A stretch of 26,815 nt of DNA, from assembly GCA_023413645.1 (NCBI GenBank), contig JAEZPN010000011.1:1-26815 (forward strand), read 5' to 3'. The DNA comes from Bacteroidota bacterium (lineage in GTDB: Bacteria > Bacteroidota > Bacteroidia > Bacteroidales > Rikenellaceae). The notes under the pieces are model-generated. The model was not told where the DNA came from, did not search any database, and saw only the letters and a program-made list of their open reading frames with translations. A program made the translations under genes and the position numbers. Of the stretch, positions 23,171-26,815 are shown piece by piece; the first letter of the stretch is position 1; the number at the start of each line of letters is the position of its first letter.

Positions 23171-25330
23171 TTAGTCGTAGAACGACCAAGAGATACCCAA
23201 CTTGAACATTCGTGGGTTCAGCGGATAGTGTGCTACCTGGAAGTACTCACCATTGCCAAACAAGTTCTGGTTCAAGTGCTGAAGCTTCAGCAAGATACGC
23301 ATGCGCTTCCACTTTGCCGATACAAAGGCATCGAGATAGGGATAGTTGCCTATCTTTACCTCGCGCTGATTGTAAAAGGCCGAGAGTGCAGGGTTGTAGC
23401 TCGGAGCATAGTAGGCCGTGTTGAAGCGACCATCCAAGCCAACCTGCACACGTAACACATCGCGCACAACCCAGAACTCATAGTAGTATGAGAGGTAGGC
23501 GCTGAATGTGGGTACGGGGAGCACATGTTCATCGGACGTGATTTGCACCAATGCCCTGTGATCGAGATGGAATCCCGCAAAGCGGAAATCCTTGCGAGCA
23601 TACAAACTCGTGAGACTAACAGTGCCAGGGTTTTGTGCTACACGACTGTCATTGCCGTAGTAGATCATGTTTGTCATAACACCCTGCCATGCCCCGATCT
23701 CGAGTGCGATATCGGGAACAGAGAAGTTAACCTCAAAGCGAGTTTCAGACTCCTTATCGAAGGAGTTAAACCACACATAATGGTTTGAGAATAGATTCTC
23801 GTGCCAGTAGCCTGGCGAACGACGCTCATAGCGGAAGCGGCCGGTGAGAATCAGGGGATGTTCACGGATGAAGGCGCGCAGCGTGATTTCACCACCAGCT
23901 GACAGGTCTCCACCACGATAGCCCGAAGGGTGATACTTAGCATCGGCCCTCCAATCTGCATATCGCTTTATCATACCGCTCGCCGAGCCATATACATACC
24001 ACGACGAACGTTTATCACGAGTCATATCGCCGCGCACGTAGTCCTGAAGGCGGAGATATGAGTATGTGTGGATGTCGAAGCCGACACCACCATCAATAGT
24101 CGAAATTGCACCATAACGATCCCAAGGCTGCACCTGAACGAAGATCTTGTTCGAGATTAGGCGCTCCGAGATTGAGTCGCGCGTAGTCTCGGGACTGATG
24201 AACCAATCGTCGTAGTACTCCAAACCTTCTGCAGGGATCCACACGCCTGTCTCTTTGTCGTACTCACCACGCTCGTTAGAGTATGTACCCTTCTTGTCGG
24301 TATATACCTTCGACCAAGAGTTGTATTCAAACTGGTGACCTACATATATTGCCGAGAGGTCAGCAATAGAGAAGTCATACTCCGTAACACGCTCAAAGGG
24401 TATCGCCAAGGCCTGCTTGACAAATACGGAGTTGTTGCGGTAGTGGTTGTGAGCCTCGGAGCTTGCAAGGCGCATGGGTACACCCGAGGGCATCTCAAAT
24501 ACCGTATCGGCAATTGCCCATTTGCCTACGACACCACCATTCTCGCGTGTGTTTACCATATTATTCATATAGGCTGCATGCACCGAGTAGCGCTTACCCG
24601 TATGTGCCACACCCACCGAGAGGGCATGGTTCTTGGTGCGCTGCCAGTCGTAGCGACCCATGGTGCTACGCGCCTTATAGCTCACGTTTGCCGAGGTCGA
24701 GGGGTTGATATTCTGTGAGTGTACAAGCTCGAAGTGCTCCTCACGGTAGCGCTTCTGGCCAGACTCGAGGTAGGTCATATTCGTAAGTGCACTCTTACCG
24801 TTGTAGAAGGGCACATTCTCCAGACGCGCAGTGTAGGCATCGTAACTACGTGCAAACGTGAAGTCGCGATCCTGGCTGCGGTCGAACCAGTTTATGGGCT
24901 GAGATGATTGACCCAGACCACCGAGAGCCATGTCACCCACACCCTTGCGGTAGAAGACATAGTCGATACGCCAATCGGCAAGCGTGGTATCCAAAGGCAT
25001 GATGTTTACACGGTTGTAGTGGCGGTCGACGTTCCACTTCCAGTTGTAGAGAGCACGTGTTGTGTCGTTGAAGTAGTACGACTCGAGGGGTCTGCGCTCA
25101 CGCTTCTTCTTCGTCTCGGTAGAGTCGGCAGCCTCCATGCCCTCTTCGCCCTCCATGCCTGTCATGCCCTCCATGCCAGGTATGCCAGCGCCATACATGC
25201 CATTGCCATTACCCTCACGCTGAGCACGAGCCATTGCGGCAGCATCGAGCTGTGCATACGACATATCTGGCAGCAAAATTGCCACCACAATAGCCACAGC
25301 CGAGAGTATCCACCGCAAATTTTTCACCAT
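23171..25330 (-). CDS. Putative outer-membrane porin (Bacteroidetes putative porin family)
   Basis: A 719-residue secreted protein with a signal peptide cleaved near 'MSYA' (residue about 26). Residues about 28-75 are a low-complexity segment rich in Gly, Met and Glu (repeats of GMEG and GM), followed by a basic KKKRERRP stretch. From about residue 85 it is a beta-barrel pattern of alternating polar and aromatic residues with many Tyr and Trp, for example 'VNIMPLDTTLADWRIDYVFY' and 'YYEFWVVRDVLRVQVGLDGR'. It ends in an aromatic strand 'LGISWSFYD', as expected for BAM-assembled barrels. This fits the large Bacteroidetes 'putative porin' family. Nothing in the sequence shows the substrate. It starts 6 bases after pssA stops, so the two are co-transcribed. 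Confidence 0.82.
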   Translation of the reverse strand: MVKNLRWILSAVAIVVAILLPDMSYAQLDAAAMARAQREGNGNGMYGAGIPGMEGMTGMEGEEGMEAADSTETKKKRERRPLESYYFNDTTRALYNWKWNVDRHYNRVNIMPLDTTLADWRIDYVFYRKGVGDMALGGLGQSSQPINWFDRSQDRDFTFARSYDAYTARLENVPFYNGKSALTNMTYLESGQKRYREEHFELVHSQNINPSTSANVSYKARSTMGRYDWQRTKNHALSVGVAHTGKRYSVHAAYMNNMVNTRENGGVVGKWAIADTVFEMPSGVPMRLASSEAHNHYRNNSVFVKQALAIPFERVTEYDFSIADLSAIYVGHQFEYNSWSKVYTDKKGTYSNERGEYDKETGVWIPAEGLEYYDDWFISPETTRDSISERLISNKIFVQVQPWDRYGAISTIDGGVGFDIHTYSYLRLQDYVRGDMTRDKRSSWYVYGSASGMIKRYADWRADAKYHPSGYRGGDLSAGGEITLRAFIREHPLILTGRFRYERRSPGYWHENLFSNHYVWFNSFDKESETRFEVNFSVPDIALEIGAWQGVMTNMIYYGNDSRVAQNPGTVSLTSLYARKDFRFAGFHLDHRALVQITSDEHVLPVPTFSAYLSYYYEFWVVRDVLRVQVGLDGRFNTAYYAPSYNPALSAFYNQREVKIGNYPYLDAFVSAKWKRMRILLKLQHLNQNLFGNGEYFQVAHYPLNPRMFKLGISWSFYD

Positions 25331-25336
25331 AATAAA

Positions 25337-26056
25337 CTACTTCTGACTCTTACGCATAAAGGCCCATCTCAACGTCGAGAGAGCAATATATAGAACGATA
25401 ATTGCAAGCAACGAGTATGCGGGCGCCAAAATAATGAGTGCCAAGGCCGCAACAATAAAACCATAGCGAAGCTCGTTACCCTTAATGCCGAAGCTCTTGA
25501 ACTTGAGGGCAAACATGCGGATAGGACTGATGAGAAGCAACGCCGCAGCAAGCGAGATAAGCAATATTGACTCCTGGTGCAAAGTCACCTTGCCAGCATC
25601 AGAAAGCACCGCCAACGACATGAGCATAAGTGCATTAGCCGGTGTGGGCAAACCCTCGAACTCTGCACTCTGCGTGGTGTCAATATTAAACTTCGCGAGG
25701 CGCAAAACCGAAAATGCCGCTATGATGAGTACACCCCACTTCAACCAACCCATAACCTCTGGGTCGAGACCATAGTACGATGTTGAATTGATGTAGAGGT
25801 CGTACATGACGATTGCAGGGGCAAGGCCAAAAGTCACGTCGTCGGCCAACGAGTCGAGTTGAACACCGAGGGGCGATGTCTGCTTCAAGAGTCGTGCAGC
25901 GAAGCCATCGAGGAAGTCGAAGATGGCAGCTGCGATGATAAGCCAGAAGGCAGTCTCGTAGGCGTGATACTGCAACGTAAAGATAATGGCAGCACATCCA
26001 GCCAAAAGATTTGCTAATGTTAGCATATTTGGCACGGTAAACAGCCTTATTTTCAT
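25337..26056 (-). CDS. pssA: CDP-diacylglycerol-serine O-phosphatidyltransferase
   Basis: A 239-residue integral membrane enzyme that makes phosphatidylserine from CDP-diacylglycerol and serine, the step towards phosphatidylethanolamine. The CDP-alcohol phosphotransferase signature is complete at residues 47-72: DFLDGFAAR, then Gly64, Asp68 and Asp72. About seven or eight hydrophobic segments span the rest. I place the start at the ATG at 26056 (MKIRLFTVPNMLTLANLLAG), where conserved sequence begins; 26068 (MSNNMK) is a fair alternative. The extension to 26116 is unlikely because a -7 promoter box at 26125-26132 would put the transcript start almost on that codon. Gene order pssA, porin, lytic transglycosylase links lipid, outer-membrane and wall functions in one transcript. 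Confidence 0.94.
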   Translation of the reverse strand: MKIRLFTVPNMLTLANLLAGCAAIIFTLQYHAYETAFWLIIAAAIFDFLDGFAARLLKQTSPLGVQLDSLADDVTFGLAPAIVMYDLYINSTSYYGLDPEVMGWLKWGVLIIAAFSVLRLAKFNIDTTQSAEFEGLPTPANALMLMSLAVLSDAGKVTLHQESILLISLAAALLLISPIRMFALKFKSFGIKGNELRYGFIVAALALIILAPAYSLLAIIVLYIALSTLRWAFMRKSQK

Positions 26057-26120
26057 GTTGTTACTCATCTGCATTATTGTTTTTATGTGGCTTGTACCCG
26101 AAGAAAACAAGCCCAAATAT

Positions 26121-26157
26121 TTTGCAAAGATACAAAAAAATTTTATCTTTGTGTAAA
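26121..26157. promoter_or_regulatory. Divergent overlapping promoters for pssA and manC
   Basis: On the + strand, TTTG (26121-26124) and TATCTTTG (26144-26151) are 19 bases apart, a full Bacteroidetes -33/-7 promoter pointing at manC. On the - strand, TATCTTTG (26132 to 26125) points at pssA, with a near-match TTTA (26157 to 26154) 21 bases upstream. The two -7 boxes form an 8-bp inverted repeat (CAAAGATA and TATCTTTG) with an 11-base A/T-rich spacer. Confidence 0.75.
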
Positions 26158-26198
26158 TTTATAAAATTTAACGCCCTAAATTAACTGTTTTTTTAGCG

Positions 26199-26815
26199 AT
26201 GAAAAGCAATCGTTACTGCGTGATTATGGCTGGCGGCATAGGAACACGCTTCTGGCCGATGAGCCGACAGAGCTGTCCAAAGCAGTTTTTGGACATCCTC
26301 GGAACGGGCAAATCATTCATCAGACACACATACGAAAGATTTAACAATATTGTCCCAAAAGAGAACTTTATCGTGGTGACAAATAGCCGCTACAAGGAGT
26401 TGGTTATGGAGCATATCCCCGAGCTCAAGGAGGAGCAAATTCTCTGTGAGCCTATCGGTCGCAACACAGCCCCCTGCATCGCTTATGCAGCATACACGCT
26501 GCGAAACATAAATCCCGATGCAGAGATGATTGTAACGCCTGCTGACCACTTGATACTCAACGAGAACGAGTTTTTATCTATCGTTGGCAAGGCGCTCGAC
26601 TTCATCACCGACAAGAGTGCTCTAATGACCATTGGTATCACCCCCACACGCCCCGAAACAGGCTATGGTTACATACAGCGCACCAACGACAACAACATCT
26701 GCAAAGTTAAGTGTTTCACTGAGAAACCTAACCGCGAAATGGCAGAGGCTTTTTTGGAGTGCGGTGAATTTTTATGGAACTCCGGAATCTTCATATGGAA
26801 GCTCCGCGACATACT
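26199..26815 (+). CDS. manC: Mannose-1-phosphate guanylyltransferase (3' truncated)
   Basis: The first 205 codons of a sugar-nucleotide enzyme that makes GDP-mannose from mannose-1-phosphate and GTP; the gene continues past the right edge. It opens with the nucleotidyltransferase signature 'VIMAGGIGTRFWPMSR' (residues 8-23), then 'CPKQFLD', 'EPIGRNTAPC', 'VTPADH', 'CFTEKPNRE' and 'LWNSGIFIW', all at expected spacing for the mannose-1-phosphate class. Full-length Bacteroidetes homologues are roughly 350 residues, so about 60 percent is present. The C-terminus is not seen, so I cannot tell whether a phosphomannose isomerase domain is fused. A well-spaced promoter lies about 50 bases upstream. 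It probably supplies GDP-mannose for surface glycans, possibly those exported by the nearby Wza/Wzc pair. Confidence 0.93.
   Translation, partial: MKSNRYCVIMAGGIGTRFWPMSRQSCPKQFLDILGTGKSFIRHTYERFNNIVPKENFIVVTNSRYKELVMEHIPELKEEQILCEPIGRNTAPCIAYAAYTLRNINPDAEMIVTPADHLILNENEFLSIVGKALDFITDKSALMTIGITPTRPETGYGYIQRTNDNNICKVKCFTEKPNREMAEAFLECGEFLWNSGIFIWKLRDI

Noticed and set aside
24908..25393. Open frame of about 161 codons on the plus strand opposite the porin and the pssA 3' end
   Set aside because: It spans the junction of two well-supported minus-strand genes, has no start context or domain, and its His/Val/Thr-rich composition is typical of a shadow frame.
26057..26116. N-terminal extension of pssA from an ATG at 26116
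   Set aside because: A perfect -7 box at 26125-26132 predicts a transcript start around 26118, leaving no leader, and the extra residues do not fit the family.
1..26815. tRNA, rRNA, CRISPR, insertion sequence, integrase, phage or toxin-antitoxin genes
   Set aside because: Looked for on both strands; no cloverleaf, repeat-spacer array, transposase motif or terminal inverted repeat pair was recognised.

Overview
The window looks like a chromosomal segment of a gut-type Bacteroidales bacterium. The evidence is a SusC/SusD pair, Bacteroidetes-type promoters (TAnnTTTG at -7), lipoprotein-rich polysaccharide utilisation genes, and a Wza/BY-kinase export pair of the Bacteroidetes kind. Most genes strongly prefer GAG over GAA. 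I cannot assign a genus from the sequence alone.

Bases 1-15127 (all + strand) are an alpha-glucan (starch/glycogen) utilisation locus that begins upstream of the window. In order it holds: a 5'-truncated SusC TonB-dependent transporter; a SusD binding lipoprotein; one very large SusE/F-like lipoprotein with about six carbohydrate-binding modules, one resembling CBM26; a divergent GH53-like lipoprotein; a membrane-anchored GH13 enzyme with a long N-terminal extension; a GH13 lipoprotein; a close GH13 paralogue with no signal peptide; and a SusA-like neopullulanase. A strong intrinsic terminator (15151-15190) closes the locus. Two internal hairpin regions (6954-7020 and 11914-11946) divide it into a binding/import block and enzyme blocks. 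The inferred flow is glucan capture and import by SusC/D/E-F, oligosaccharide cleavage by the secreted GH13 enzymes and SusA, and final cleavage by the cytosolic GH13. No SusR regulator and no GH97 SusB are visible.

Bases 15200-16670 carry a secreted coiled-coil protein of unknown function and a leucine-rich-repeat protein whose codon use is clearly foreign to its neighbours. Bases 16672-18544 (- strand) are a two-gene unit: a signal-peptide-bearing C1B peptidase (bleomycin hydrolase/PepC type), followed one base later by a CYTH-domain protein.

Bases 18744-22297 (+) are a short polysaccharide-export operon: a Wza-like lipoprotein, a Wzc-like tyrosine kinase and a small HAD-fold protein. It ends at a 19-bp bidirectional terminator shared with the convergent operon on the - strand (22418-26056). 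That operon runs pssA (phosphatidylserine synthase), putative outer-membrane porin, lytic transglycosylase. A compact divergent promoter region with an 8-bp inverted repeat (26121-26157) separates pssA from a 3'-truncated manC-like mannose-1-phosphate guanylyltransferase. No tRNA, rRNA, CRISPR, insertion sequence or phage gene was seen, and no gene-free gap exceeds about 170 bases.
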